NCBI GenBank assembly: GCA_015350385.1
Contig: WNKI01000004.1
Coordinates: forward strand, 1,512,061 to 1,576,060
Direction of reading: 5' to 3'
Length of the DNA stretch: 64,000 nt
Origin: Aculops lycopersici
Lineage: Eukaryota > Arthropoda > Arachnida > Trombidiformes > Eriophyidae
Positions 1-9,396 of this stretch are shown here, one piece after another. The first letter of the stretch is position 1, and each line of letters starts with the position of its first letter. The notes beneath the pieces are model-generated. The model was not told where the DNA came from. It was given only the letters and a program-made list of their open reading frames with translations, and did no database searches. A program made the translations under genes and the position numbers.

Positions 1-10
1 TCCCATAATT

Positions 11-1006
11 ATGATGTACAAGGTGAAGAGTGAGCCTTGGATTGAGTCCATCGACGTTGAGTATCAGAATGCAGTTCGCTCATCTATGGAGTGGAGAAAG
101 CAAAACTTGTATAACAAACCAAAGGAAGCCACGACAACCACCACTCATCAATTGGAGGAGCGAGTGTTTCCCATTCGCTTGTTTGGTCTCGATAGTCAAC
201 CATTCAGGTTGAGAATTAGACACAAACTTAGCCCTCCTGAAACTCAAACACCTGTTGTGGTCGATGCCAAAAGTGGCCAGCCGTCCAGCGCACTGGAAAA
301 TGTCGAGCATAGATCTCTAAGGATATCAACACTTGCCTTTGCTGACATTTGCGCCTCTGGCAATTATTGTCAAAACAAGGGTTTATGCAAGTCGACAGGT
401 ATGCTCACTGCTGAGTGCCAGTGTCGCGATGGATTCACAGGGCGCCATTGTGAATTAATCAATGCTTGCGATGTCCTTGTTGAGGGCACACGGGACGCCT
501 CCGGTCGCAAGCTTCCGGGTCGCGAAGTGTGCGCCCTAGTTGGGGCTACATGTGTTCCAGGTTTACCTGTGCTCAGGTGCAAGTGGCCAAATGATCAGTA
601 TTACGAGTGCAAGTCGCTTATTAGCGACGATTCATCGGGTTCGAATGCAATCGATCATGGATCTGGACAATCCACTGAAACGCCACCGCGCGCCGACGAG
701 ATACAAATGGATCCGAAACAGATGCAAGCTCTCAAGGAAAAGGCTACTCAGCAAGCGCAGCTTATTATCATCCTAGTTGTCTTCATGATCGCCCTAATGG
801 TTTTCTCAATAGTTCTTATCATTAACATGATCACAAGGCTCAGAAAAACCAAGAGACGCTTGGAGAGATCGCAAAGTGAAACACGAGATCTAGCAAGACG
901 CAGTGCACCTGGTATTTCGACTTCTAATTTTAACACTAATTCAACGGGACGCAACAAGCCGCCGGCTGTAATCTCCTACAACAATACAGCCTTTGATGTC
1001 GAGTAG
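11..1006 (+). CDS. EGF-domain single-pass membrane protein, probably 5'-truncated
   Basis: The ORF encodes up to 331 residues. One EGF-like module is clear at residues 114-147, with six cysteines at 114, 120, 126, 136, 138 and 147 and the typical ending GFTGRHCE. Five further cysteines follow (153-200) in a second small disulphide region. A hydrophobic helix at about 250-273 is followed by a basic stop-transfer segment (RLRKTKRRLER) and a short cytoplasmic tail ending in FDVE. This is a type I topology with the EGF module outside the cell. The frame stays open to base 2, so the ATG at 11 may be internal and the signal peptide and earlier extracellular part may lie outside the window. I do not recognise a named orthologue. 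Confidence 0.7.
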   Translation: MMYKVKSEPWIESIDVEYQNAVRSSMEWRKQNLYNKPKEATTTTTHQLEERVFPIRLFGLDSQPFRLRIRHKLSPPETQTPVVVDAKSGQPSSALENVEHRSLRISTLAFADICASGNYCQNKGLCKSTGMLTAECQCRDGFTGRHCELINACDVLVEGTRDASGRKLPGREVCALVGATCVPGLPVLRCKWPNDQYYECKSLISDDSSGSNAIDHGSGQSTETPPRADEIQMDPKQMQALKEKATQQAQLIIILVVFMIALMVFSIVLIINMITRLRKTKRRLERSQSETRDLARRSAPGISTSNFNTNSTGRNKPPAVISYNNTAFDVE

Positions 1007-1728
1007 AGTGAGAGACTAAAATTAAAGAGTTGGCTTGCATTTATCACCTGTTGATATAACGATGTTCATGTCTTTTTCAGCCTATAAAATGTTTGTTTGT
1101 TTTTCATCAATTTCCATCTCATGATGTGGTCGAGCTTTCACATCTGAGTCAGCTTAAACAAAATTTCAACTCTCTCAAAAAATGTATTTTTTTCTGATTT
1201 TCCAAATTAAGGACCTCTATTACATCATAAAATCTATTTGCACCCTTACGCTACATTACCTCCATTCTTAATAGCTTTTGTCACTAATTGATTAGCTTAA
1301 AATTTTGAGTCGTGTCTTGCGGATTCAAGCAAACTTTTACCGGCCACTTTGCAACAGCTACCGCGAAAAAGCTTCATGTTTTCAGCGCCACTGACGCACT
1401 AATTCACGCAAATACTCTCACACAGACCAGCAAACGGACGGACAGACAGTTCGTGTCAGCGCTTTTTGCAGACAGACGGGCAGTGCATGACTGCTGGTCC
1501 ACTACTGCGCAGTGCGCATTGAGAAAAACCGCCAGTGCCATTGTTGTTGTTATTACTACTACTGCCGCTGTTGCTATTGGTGCTTATGGAAATAAAAGTA
1601 ACCGATGAAATTTTTTGAAATCTGCCTATCCAACCAGTTGATTAACTCCTTTTAATTATATCAAAACTCATCAAACCCGAAACCGAGAAGAATGACTGCT
1701 TTTATTACCTCCTGACAGTCGAAATATC
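1007..1728. other. Intergenic: AT-rich 3' region then GC-richer promoter-like region
   Basis: Bases 1007-1310 are AT-rich and look like the 3' UTR of the EGF gene. Bases 1312-1610 are GC-richer, with repeated GCGC and GCCA words, and probably hold the promoter or 5' UTR of the next gene. A 98-codon ORF here shows no domain and is not called. Confidence 0.4.
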
Positions 1729-3198
1729 ATGAAACAACATCATTATTCACACAGATCTAAGAGGATGGATCGCATCAAGGTTTTATTCTGTTCCTTTTGT
1801 TTAGACAAACAAGCCGATCCACCGGACCATCAATTCAATCAAAGTGTCGATGTCTCACACTTGGCCACACCACACGTATCGTCGGCCAATCTGCCCATAG
1901 TTACTGGTGTTACAAATTTTCGTCCGGCCTCAAACCCGAGCTCAGCCACCGAGAGTATCAGTGAAAATGGTAGCAACGTCATTCCTGTCCAAAGATCACA
2001 ATGCACCACTCCCTTGGCGGAACAACCAATCCTACCACCACCCTTGGTACAACATGAACAACAACCACAACGACAAACGCCCCCTCCACTACCTCCACCC
2101 ATACTTCAAGCTTCAGAGGGCTTCTATGATCTCCATCCTCAACAACAGCAACAGCCACCACCACCACCATCATCATCCACTCAACAACCCCCAGCACAGC
2201 AATCGCCACCGCCACTACCTGCACCGGTTAATCTACCTCCACCACAAAGCGAGCCAACATCAAAGTTATCCTATGATATAATATCGGTTCGAGAGCCACT
2301 GGCCAAGATTTTGGCACAGAAACAACAGCTTTTAGCTCAGCAGCAGCAACATGAGTACATCGAAGTTTACGGCGAGCGGGGTTCCTCGTGCTTTTACGAG
2401 GAAATTGCCGGCTCGGTTGCCTCTTCGGCTACTTATGATCAGATTGGAACTGCATCAAATCATAACTACCAAGCACTCATAAGTGCCTATGCCGAGGCAA
2501 GTCAGCCATCTCAGACAACTCGAGGCAACGATCAACTAGACGGAAACCAACCCTCGACTTCATTTCAGGGAGGGAACAATCAAAATTCTGACGATCAACA
2601 TCAACCAAGCACCTCGAGACATGAACCGTCTGGACATACATTAGTATCGCAATCTATACCAGTTTATTCTGTTATCAATAAGGCAACAAGAAGAAATAAT
2701 GTTAACAGTATTAACAAAAACAAAAATAGTGAGATCCCGCAACCACCACCCCGTTATAGCAAACTGACACAGTTTCATAGCAATGTTACAATTCATCGTC
2801 AAGCGATGGCTGATAGACCATTACCATCACCAGATAATTATGATGTTTCAAATAATAACAATATCAATATTAACAATAATGATGTTACAAACAACGATTA
2901 TGAACTATTGCGCTCCAATTTCGATGATGATCAAATCGATGTTGGCTATGAGAAGATAAGAGAATCTAATAGATATAGCGGAGGAAGTATATCTAGTCAA
3001 TTCTACTCAAGACAAGTATTAGATAATGGAGGCTACGAGAGCGTCCAACCTATTTACTCTTCGCCCTCAAATGCCTTAGCGGAACCAAATTACGAAGCTA
3101 TAGGACCGGCAACCGCGTCAGAGTTGGCTGCCGCCGCTACTGCGAAACTAACAGCCGCGGCTACTGTAATGGAGACCTATCTCAGAAAAGACGAATAA
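1729..3198 (+). CDS. Pro/Gln-rich protein with many tyrosine motifs (adaptor-like or receptor tail)
   Basis: The ORF encodes 489 residues. The first half is rich in proline and glutamine, with polyproline stretches of SH3/WW-ligand type at about residues 100-190. The second half has repeated acidic or hydrophobic tyrosine motifs (YIEVYGE, YEEIAG, YDQIG, YELL, YEKI, YESV, YEAIG). These resemble tyrosine-kinase substrate and SH2-docking sites. There is no transmembrane segment or folded domain. The start is uncertain. A strong splice-acceptor-like sequence (CCTTTTGTTTAG at about 1793-1804) lies inside the ORF, so the true last exon could begin near 1805 and the first 25 residues may be intronic. 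It runs convergently into the TFB2M gene. The function is unknown; the signalling-scaffold reading is inference. Confidence 0.6.
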   Translation: MKQHHYSHRSKRMDRIKVLFCSFCLDKQADPPDHQFNQSVDVSHLATPHVSSANLPIVTGVTNFRPASNPSSATESISENGSNVIPVQRSQCTTPLAEQPILPPPLVQHEQQPQRQTPPPLPPPILQASEGFYDLHPQQQQQPPPPPSSSTQQPPAQQSPPPLPAPVNLPPPQSEPTSKLSYDIISVREPLAKILAQKQQLLAQQQQHEYIEVYGERGSSCFYEEIAGSVASSATYDQIGTASNHNYQALISAYAEASQPSQTTRGNDQLDGNQPSTSFQGGNNQNSDDQHQPSTSRHEPSGHTLVSQSIPVYSVINKATRRNNVNSINKNKNSEIPQPPPRYSKLTQFHSNVTIHRQAMADRPLPSPDNYDVSNNNNININNNDVTNNDYELLRSNFDDDQIDVGYEKIRESNRYSGGSISSQFYSRQVLDNGGYESVQPIYSSPSNALAEPNYEAIGPATASELAAAATAKLTAAATVMETYLRKDE

Positions 3199-3200
3199 GT

Positions 3201-3206
3201 TTTATT
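3201..3206 (-). terminator. Poly(A) signal AATAAA of the TFB2M-like gene
   Basis: TTTATT on the plus strand reads AATAAA on the minus strand, 28 bases past the TFB2M stop and only 3 bases after the stop of the convergent gene. The two transcripts must nearly touch or overlap. Confidence 0.55.
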
Positions 3207-3233
3207 CACTATCTAACAAGTAAAAGCTTTCCC

Positions 3234-4241
3234 TCAATCTTGCGGGATTGAGGCTAGTTCATGTTCACTTCTTTCGGCAGCTTGCAAAAATAATGACCCT
3301 TTATAATTAGCCATCCCCCTCAAGAATCGGTGAAGATTGTAATATTGTACCCAATCGAGATCGCCGGATCTTGTGGTTGGTGTTACACCGAACTGGAGGA
3401 TTTCATCTCGGCAGTCACCAAACCATTGTTCGATGATTGGCAAGGCCAGATTCTTCCTTCTATACATCAATTGATTGACTAGAAACCTATACTCAATAAG
3501 GGACTTCCCTTGAGCGGCTTTTATCACAGCATGCCGAGGATTCAGATGGACGAGGTGAACTTCTTTGTAGAGATCCTTTCTACTCTTGGAAGTTGTTTGA
3601 ATGTTTCTTAGTGATATCCCGAATGACTCTTTCAAATCGAACGAATCCATTTTTGAAACCTCAAATAGTGTGTTGATTAATACAGACATGTTTCTATAGC
3701 TACTGAAATTCGATCCTGCTTTTGCCTCTAGATAAGCATATTGCCTGCCGGACATCAACATATAATAATGTACTATGCTTGTTGAGAAGAGGCCAAGTTT
3801 AAGTGCAACATGGTCATATAAGTGCTTGAGAAATCCGACCTCTAGCTTGCTCGGCAGTAATGGTATTAAAAAGTTCACTTGAGAACTAGAGCAACTTTTT
3901 GCTATTCTATGATACTTTTGGTGCACCTCATCAGTGTAGGGTTTATAAGCGAGATCGACTAGGTCATCTTCGAATATATGAATATTGTTGAATCGCGATG
4001 CCTCAATGGCAAAGCCGCTTCTTCGATCTGGGTTCTTCTCACAAACAGTCAATGATCTGAACTTGTACGAGAGTATCTCTTTGCTCATAGGCCCCTCGGG
4101 GTGGTCAATATATGGTATGATTATGGGTAGTTTATCCACAAGATGATTTAGAACCCTCCTGCATGCTGTAGGACTCTTGAGCGTGAAATAAGAGATTCTC
4201 GATGTCATAATTATACGACAATGATAGATTTTGGATACCAT
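3234..4241 (-). CDS. TFB2M: Mitochondrial transcription factor B2 / rRNA dimethyladenosine-transferase family
   Basis: The 335-residue protein resembles TFB2M, the KsgA-family methyltransferase paralogue that melts mitochondrial promoters with the mitochondrial RNA polymerase. Visible anchors are a degenerate SAM-binding region (HPEGPMSKEIL, then TVCEKNP and a DDLVDL acidic turn), and the C-terminal family block LVHLNPRH, followed by YRFLVNQLMYRRK and DEILQFGV. This matches the TFB2M order of IPR, FHLLK..F.RR and ILMQIG. The glycine-rich methyltransferase motif is poorly kept, as expected for the B2 branch, so I infer a transcription role rather than methylation. Either ATG (4241 or 4208) could start it; the N-terminus is basic and hydroxylated and suits mitochondrial import. 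The gene is divergent from RPS3A. Confidence 0.7.
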   Translation of the reverse strand: MVSKIYHCRIIMTSRISYFTLKSPTACRRVLNHLVDKLPIIIPYIDHPEGPMSKEILSYKFRSLTVCEKNPDRRSGFAIEASRFNNIHIFEDDLVDLAYKPYTDEVHQKYHRIAKSCSSSQVNFLIPLLPSKLEVGFLKHLYDHVALKLGLFSTSIVHYYMLMSGRQYAYLEAKAGSNFSSYRNMSVLINTLFEVSKMDSFDLKESFGISLRNIQTTSKSRKDLYKEVHLVHLNPRHAVIKAAQGKSLIEYRFLVNQLMYRRKNLALPIIEQWFGDCRDEILQFGVTPTTRSGDLDWVQYYNLHRFLRGMANYKGSLFLQAAERSEHELASIPQD

Positions 4242-4581
4242 GCAATCTATTTACAGATTGCTAGTCATGGACCGAGTCCGATGTAAACAAAAGCACGAGG
4301 ATTGTGATCCCCTTTCCTGTTTTCCCCGTTCTAGTGCACAAAAAAGTGAATTCAAAAACCGCGCCAATTACCGCGCGCAGACTTCCGTATGTGCATGTGC
4401 TTTTGCTGGAGTCGCAATTCCACACACGCTCACGGACCTTGTCGGCATGACCACATTTCCTCACTGGTGAATGCCTCTGATCAATTTATATTTATATACA
4501 TCTATTATCAAAAGCCTCACATAATATCAACCTGAAATTATATTTCTTATTACCTAATACCTATACATATATTAGACCATC
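4242..4581. promoter_or_regulatory. Bidirectional promoter region between TFB2M and RPS3A
   Basis: These 340 bases separate two divergent start codons. The half nearest TFB2M is GC-richer (repeated GCGC); the half nearest RPS3A is AT-rich and may hold the RPS3A leader. No TATA box is placed confidently. Confidence 0.5.
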
Positions 4582-5373
4582 ATGGCTGTAGGTAAAAATA
4601 AGGGTTTGGCCAAATCAGGGAAGAAGGGAGTCAAGAAGAAGATTGTTGACCCATTCTCACGTAAGGAGTGGTATGATATCAAGGCTCCATGTATGTTCAA
4701 TGTCACAAACGTAGGAAAGACTCTCGTTAACAGAACCCAAGGAACCAAGATCGCGTCGGAGGGTTTGAAAGGACGTGTCTTTGAGTGTTCTCTTGCCGAT
4801 TTGCAAAACGATGAGGTTTCATCGAAGAAGTACCGTCTCATCGCCGAAGAAGTTCAAGGTAAGACCGTGCTGACCAATTTCCACGGGATGGACCTGACGA
4901 CAGACAAGCTTCGCTCAGTGGTCAAGAAGTGGCAAACACTCATTGAGGCTAACGTTTTGGTGCGCACCACTGATGGATACTTGTTGCGAGTGTTTTGCAT
5001 CGGTTTCACTAAGAAGATGCCAAACCAAGTTAAGAAGACAAGTTACGCTCAGAGCAAGCAAGTTAGGATGATCAGAAAGAGAATGGTCGACATCATCTCA
5101 CGTGAGGTCTCAACTGTGGATCTAAAGGAGGTAGTGAACAAGCTTATCCCAGATTCCATTGGTAAGGACATCGAGAAGTCATGCCAATCAATCTATCCAC
5201 TACACGATGTCATGATAAGGAAGGTTAAAGTTTTGAAGAAGCCTAGATTTGATCTAACTAAACTGCTAGACTTGCACGGCGATGGCAAGACTGCCGAGGG
5301 ATCCAAGTCAGTCAAGGTGGACAGGCCAGAGAAGTTTGACAAGTATGAGCCACCTGTCCAGCAAGCGGTTTAG
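4582..5373 (+). CDS. RPS3A: 40S ribosomal protein S3a (eS1)
   Basis: The 263-residue, uninterrupted protein matches the eS1 family along its whole length. It has a Lys-rich N-terminus (MAVGKNKGLAKSGKKG), the conserved DPFSRKEWYDIKAP block, TQGTKIASEGLKGRVFE, and a central LLRVFCIGFTKK. eS1 sits on the platform of the 40S subunit near the mRNA exit channel. The length equals that of animal orthologues. The gene has no intron, which is unusual for animal ribosomal protein genes but fits its intron-poor neighbours. An AATAAA lies 31 bases after the stop. Confidence 0.98.
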   Translation: MAVGKNKGLAKSGKKGVKKKIVDPFSRKEWYDIKAPCMFNVTNVGKTLVNRTQGTKIASEGLKGRVFECSLADLQNDEVSSKKYRLIAEEVQGKTVLTNFHGMDLTTDKLRSVVKKWQTLIEANVLVRTTDGYLLRVFCIGFTKKMPNQVKKTSYAQSKQVRMIRKRMVDIISREVSTVDLKEVVNKLIPDSIGKDIEKSCQSIYPLHDVMIRKVKVLKKPRFDLTKLLDLHGDGKTAEGSKSVKVDRPEKFDKYEPPVQQAV

Positions 5374-5403
5374 ATTTGTACTAAATTAAATTAGAGTTTA
5401 GAA

Positions 5404-5409
5404 AATAAA
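5404..5409 (+). terminator. Poly(A) signal of RPS3A
   Basis: AATAAA, 31 bases past the RPS3A stop codon. Confidence 0.6.
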
Positions 5410-5611
5410 CTCGATTACAAAAAAAGAACATAACATCAACCCTCTTTCATAATTTTGTATGTATCGAACTGAAGGGACGTCGTATCGACCTCCCCTCAGA
5501 CTGGGGTACATTGTCGAGTGCGCCTCTCTGTACGTGTGGTGTGCATCACACGCGCTACAAATATTTTGCAACTCTTCATGATTTCGAATAACTGCCAATC
5601 CCTAATCAATT

Positions 5612-7099
5612 ATGCTGATCACTCCAAAGAACCTCAAATTTATTGTCACACTTAGCTTAGCATCTAGACTGCTAGTTATTATCCTACAATTTGTGTCCAA
5701 CTATCTGATCGAAGACCACCAGGCCGACGCGTATAGAAACAGATACCATGTAGCCCTATCAAGTGATGGCGACATTCGAAATAATTCCATCGTAGATCTA
5801 ATAGAGCCCCAATATCTAACAAGTTATAAGCTGATCGAGGGTTTGACAAGATGGGACTCTCAATATTTCCTAGAAATTACTATGGATGGCTACACAAGCG
5901 AGGCTCACATTGCCTTCTTTCCTATGTATCCAATTATTATAGCTTCGGTGAGAAAACTTTTATTCAATGACGAAAGCGTGTCATTCAAGCGAATAGTCAC
6001 ACTTAATCGATCGGATTTAACTAGCAAAGTGATATCAGTAGCAGACTTGGAGAATTATATCAAGACAGCGATAATCGGAGTAATCTTGAATAATCTCATA
6101 CTATTCCCTATCGCATGCATATCTCTATTTGCTTTGACAAAAGTTGTCAAGAGTGGCGATGACAAGTATTGTAGAGAAGTTATTTGGTGGTTTTGTTTCA
6201 ATCCTGCCAGCATATTTTTCTCCAACTGTTATACTGAATCTCTATTCGCTGCTCTGAGTTTCACCGCCATATCTGTAATCGAGCATAAATCGATCAAGTA
6301 CAAGAGAAAGATTGATCTAGATGGACCAGTTTTTCCACTTGATCAGCTATATAGACTGGCCAATATAGTTGTACTACCAAGTGCAATTATATTCGCAATA
6401 TCATCAGCAACGCGATCCAATGGTCTCATAAGTATTGGCTTTATTTGGTACCAGTTTCTACTCAAGTACGCTGAACTCTACAATTGTGATAGATCGATAT
6501 GGTCCACGTTTGTATATGTGATCCAAGTCATCGAAATCATGCAGGATGCACTCGTCATCATCATAAGTTCTACCATAGCGGCGTCAGGCTATATCGCTTA
6601 CCAAATATGGTGCTATATGTCCTTTTGCAAGAAAGTAGGACCCAAGAACAAAAAGGGTGAACTAGATAGCACTCCATTATGGTGCAATGATCGAATTCCA
6701 AATCCATATGGATATGTGCAGGCTAAATACTGGGGTGTCGGGCTGCTTAGCTACTACCAGGTGAAAAAGCTACCCAACTTCCTACTGGCTATCCCCATAT
6801 CTTGGCTCATATTAACTGAAGCTTTGAAAGAGTCAAAAAACTTTCCGCGTTCCAATTATAACAAGAAACTACCTGCCTATTATTTACATAGCGTTGTCAT
6901 AACATTATTCTGCGCCCTATTCATCAATGTAGAAGTAACCACCAGGATAATCGCATCATCATGCCCAGTGTTATATTGGATCTGTGCCGATTATGGGCGG
7001 CAAAGATCTGGAGCATGCCAATTTCTCTTGAAGTTCTACTTTATATTATACTTCACACTAGGTGCTGTGTTGCATTCAAACTTTTATCCATGGGTATGA
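5612..7099 (+). CDS. PIGV: GPI mannosyltransferase 2 (PIG-V)
   Basis: The 495-residue polytopic membrane protein has the PIG-V signature. RWDSQYFLEI is at about residues 80-89 with the following IAFFPMYP, and FNPASIFFSNCYTESLFA is near 195-212. PIG-V adds the second mannose to the glycosylphosphatidylinositol anchor precursor in the ER lumen, using dolichol-phosphate mannose. The first lumenal loop carrying the acidic RWD motif is where the GT-C fold places its catalytic Asp. The length is close to animal orthologues (about 490). The single ORF has no sign of an intron. The start is the first ATG and is followed directly by a transmembrane helix. Confidence 0.93.
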   Translation: MLITPKNLKFIVTLSLASRLLVIILQFVSNYLIEDHQADAYRNRYHVALSSDGDIRNNSIVDLIEPQYLTSYKLIEGLTRWDSQYFLEITMDGYTSEAHIAFFPMYPIIIASVRKLLFNDESVSFKRIVTLNRSDLTSKVISVADLENYIKTAIIGVILNNLILFPIACISLFALTKVVKSGDDKYCREVIWWFCFNPASIFFSNCYTESLFAALSFTAISVIEHKSIKYKRKIDLDGPVFPLDQLYRLANIVVLPSAIIFAISSATRSNGLISIGFIWYQFLLKYAELYNCDRSIWSTFVYVIQVIEIMQDALVIIISSTIAASGYIAYQIWCYMSFCKKVGPKNKKGELDSTPLWCNDRIPNPYGYVQAKYWGVGLLSYYQVKKLPNFLLAIPISWLILTEALKESKNFPRSNYNKKLPAYYLHSVVITLFCALFINVEVTTRIIASSCPVLYWICADYGRQRSGACQFLLKFYFILYFTLGAVLHSNFYPWV

Positions 7100-7191
7100 G
7101 TAGTATCATTGACATTCTCTGCAACTAGACAGCAAGTAACAATTAATGTTCTACAAAAGAGTTTAAATACCACCTGGTAACAGTTCACCTC

Positions 7192-7197
7192 AATAAA
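7192..7197 (+). terminator. Poly(A) signal of PIGV
   Basis: AATAAA, 92 bases after the PIGV stop codon. Confidence 0.55.
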
Positions 7198-7894
7198 GAA
7201 GCAGGTGCTACTACCATCTGAGGTTTACAACCTGACGCACAACAGGCAACGCTCAAATTGTATTGTGCTTACAATGTGGCGAAACGTCAAAGAAGCGCAA
7301 CAGCAGATCTCTATTCTTGTTTACTTCGCGAGAGCAAGTCCTCCTCATGCAAACCAAAAATGCCGCTACCTATTTCATAATCATCAATATCCCAGCGAAA
7401 TATAGATCGTAACTAGAATATTACCATAACCAAATCTCCCATTCCACTAGCCTGTCACAAGAAATTTCATCACTACCTAATATTGCACAATTTCGCCATC
7501 TCTCATTTGCATAAAGAAGCATCTCGATTGAAATGAGCTCTAACATCAACACCTCAACTAGGATCATTATCATAATCACTGAGGCCTTATGAGTCTAACA
7601 GTATTTATGACCAATTTAAATGATTCATGATCTATTAGAGGTACCATTGATTATGAAAATGCATGATCACAACTTCATCAAACTCCCTCACAATATTTAT
7701 ATATAAATAGAGATCTCTGAATCAACAAAATCAGGAGTTATAAAAATATATATCCAGATATAAATTCAAGTTATTGAATCTCTAAAGTAACTTTATTAGC
7801 TAAGAAATTCTTTAAAAACCCTATATCAACAAATTTATATCAAACTTAACCAAGCCAGAGAGATCGTGATTTGCCGAGTTTGAGCTTGGGCATC
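7198..7894. other. AT-rich intergenic region / promoter of the GDT1 gene
   Basis: Strongly AT-rich, with several TATA-like strings (for example near 7698-7710 and 7745-7765). I see no credible coding sequence. It probably holds the promoter and leader of the TMEM165-like gene. Confidence 0.4.
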
Positions 7895-8758
7895 ATGAAC
7901 CAATCCTATTCACTGTCTTATTTAAATCAAGGAGAAGTTGAAGATATTCAGATCATGGATGGCATACATGACTCAAAATCGCTTTTGAGCGAAGGCGACA
8001 GGGGTATAACAATGGATTCAGAATACCTAAACATATTCCATAGATCGGGATTCGCAAATGCATTTGTGGCATCGCTATCCGTGATCATAGTCTCAGAATT
8101 AGGTGATAAAACTTTCTTTATAGCAGCAATATTGGCTATGAAAAGCTCTCGATTGGTCGTATTCGTCGCATCAATGTTAGCATTAGGTATTATGACAATT
8201 TTAGCCTCAGTCATGGGAGTTGCAACAACTGTTATACCAAGGATATACATCCACTACACATCACTTATCTTGTTTGTTATATTTGGGCTCAAAATGCTCA
8301 AGGAAGGTTACGATATGTCGCCTGACGAGGCGAAGGAGGAGCTCGATTCAGTGCAATCGTCGATAGAGAAGAAAGATCAGCAATCGCAACCAAATGGTTG
8401 TTATGCCAGTGAAGATCCGGAAACAGGTGTCATCAAATCATTACCAGAGGTGCCATTGAAGACAAAGATTAAGAGAAAATTTTTGGTTTTCGTTTCATTG
8501 GCGTTCATTGAAACCTTTACTATGATATTTTTGGCCGAATGGGGCGATAGGTCTCAAATAAGCACCTTGATTCTTGCTGCCAGGGAAAATGTGATTGCTG
8601 TAACAATTGGCGCTCTACTGGGCCACTTCCTTTGTACAGGACTTGCCGTCTTGGGTGGTCGATTTGTTGCCCAAATGATATCTGTTCGAACAGTAACGAT
8701 CATTGGCGGTGTAGTATTCTTGCTATTTGCCGCTTTTGCTGGCTTCATGGGTGAATAA
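7895..8758 (+). CDS. TMEM165: TMEM165/GDT1-family cation exchanger (UPF0016)
   Basis: From the first in-frame ATG (7895) the protein is 287 residues. It has the two inverted E-x-G-D-[KR]-[ST] repeats that define the family: SELGDKTFF near residue 66 and AEWGDRSQ near residue 217. Each sits in a three-helix hydrophobic half, and a hydrophilic, Gln-rich cytosolic loop separates the halves. TMEM165/Gdt1 proteins move Mn2+/Ca2+ against H+ in the Golgi and support glycosylation. The upstream frame stays open to 7871 through a TTG, so an upstream exon cannot be fully excluded. Compared with human TMEM165 (324 residues), the N-terminal signal-like segment is missing. Confidence 0.93.
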   Translation: MNQSYSLSYLNQGEVEDIQIMDGIHDSKSLLSEGDRGITMDSEYLNIFHRSGFANAFVASLSVIIVSELGDKTFFIAAILAMKSSRLVVFVASMLALGIMTILASVMGVATTVIPRIYIHYTSLILFVIFGLKMLKEGYDMSPDEAKEELDSVQSSIEKKDQQSQPNGCYASEDPETGVIKSLPEVPLKTKIKRKFLVFVSLAFIETFTMIFLAEWGDRSQISTLILAARENVIAVTIGALLGHFLCTGLAVLGGRFVAQMISVRTVTIIGGVVFLLFAAFAGFMGE

Positions 8759-8981
8759 ACGTAAAATGCTAGAGAAATCGATTATATGTTGGCTTTCAAT
8801 CTCCTAGATTAGTTTAATAACCGCTTTGAATAGTTTGTGGCGCTACAGCAGATTGGAGCTAGCCAAGCTAAAAACGGTCGAGCTTAAGACGCTCGGTGTG
8901 ACTGCTTCGTTTTCCATCTCCTTTACTATCGCCTCGTTGGTCGAGTGCAAGCTGTCAAACTTACCGACGAAACTAATCAAC

Positions 8982-9221
8982 TCACCAAAAGCCCCCATAA
9001 TTCAGATACTTCTTCTTGTATTTGTATTTACCCTGCTTCATCCCTTCATGTTCCTCGCCTCCGCCGCCGGAAATAATTATATTGCCCTTCTTCTTTCCGT
9101 TCTTCAGTATGATCTTGCCGTTCCATATAATGATATCTCTCCCTTTTTCCGCCATTGCAAACGCGTCCAGTATCACAAGTGTCGCTATGAACACCTTGGT
9201 TATGAGGTTGATGTTGGCCAT
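8982..9221 (-). CDS. Small secreted basic Gly/Lys-rich protein
   Basis: From the ATG at 9221 the protein is 79 residues. It has an N-terminal signal peptide (INLITKVFIATLVILDAFAMA), then a short mature part with two I-x-x-x-G-K type segments, a GGGG run and a Lys/Tyr-rich end (KYKYKKKYL). The start is chosen because a well-placed TATA box and an arthropod initiator lie just upstream and give a leader of only about 10 bases. There are no cysteines, so this is not a defensin-like peptide. A secreted structural or gland protein is possible; the function is unknown. Confidence 0.6.
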   Translation of the reverse strand: MANINLITKVFIATLVILDAFAMAEKGRDIIIWNGKIILKNGKKKGNIIISGGGGEEHEGMKQGKYKYKKKYLNYGGFW

Positions 9222-9266
9222 CGTGCTTGACTGATTCGATGAAATTGCTTTGCAATCGCTTTTATA
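9222..9266 (-). promoter_or_regulatory. TATA box plus TCAGT initiator for the small secreted protein
   Basis: On the minus strand TATAAAAG occupies 9266-9259. TCAGTC begins at 9234, about 32 bases downstream. This is the classic spacing between a TATA box and the arthropod initiator. Transcription would start near 9232, about 11 bases before the ATG. Confidence 0.65.
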
Positions 9267-9396
9267 CTTGAGCTTTAGATTGTGAAAATGCAAGATGCAA
9301 TGATATAATGGACGATTCGCACTTGTTCTCGAAGATTAATGGCTTGCACAAGACAAAAAGAGGTGTCCAGCGAGGCGTGAATGGTTGAATTCAACT

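Noticed and set aside
1312..1608. 98-codon plus-strand ORF
   Set aside because: No domain, biased Thr/Ala composition, GC-rich promoter-like location and no ATG start at its first codon.
8826..9230. 134-codon plus-strand ORF opposite the small secreted protein
   Set aside because: It is antisense to the better-supported minus gene, which has a signal peptide and a TATA/initiator promoter.
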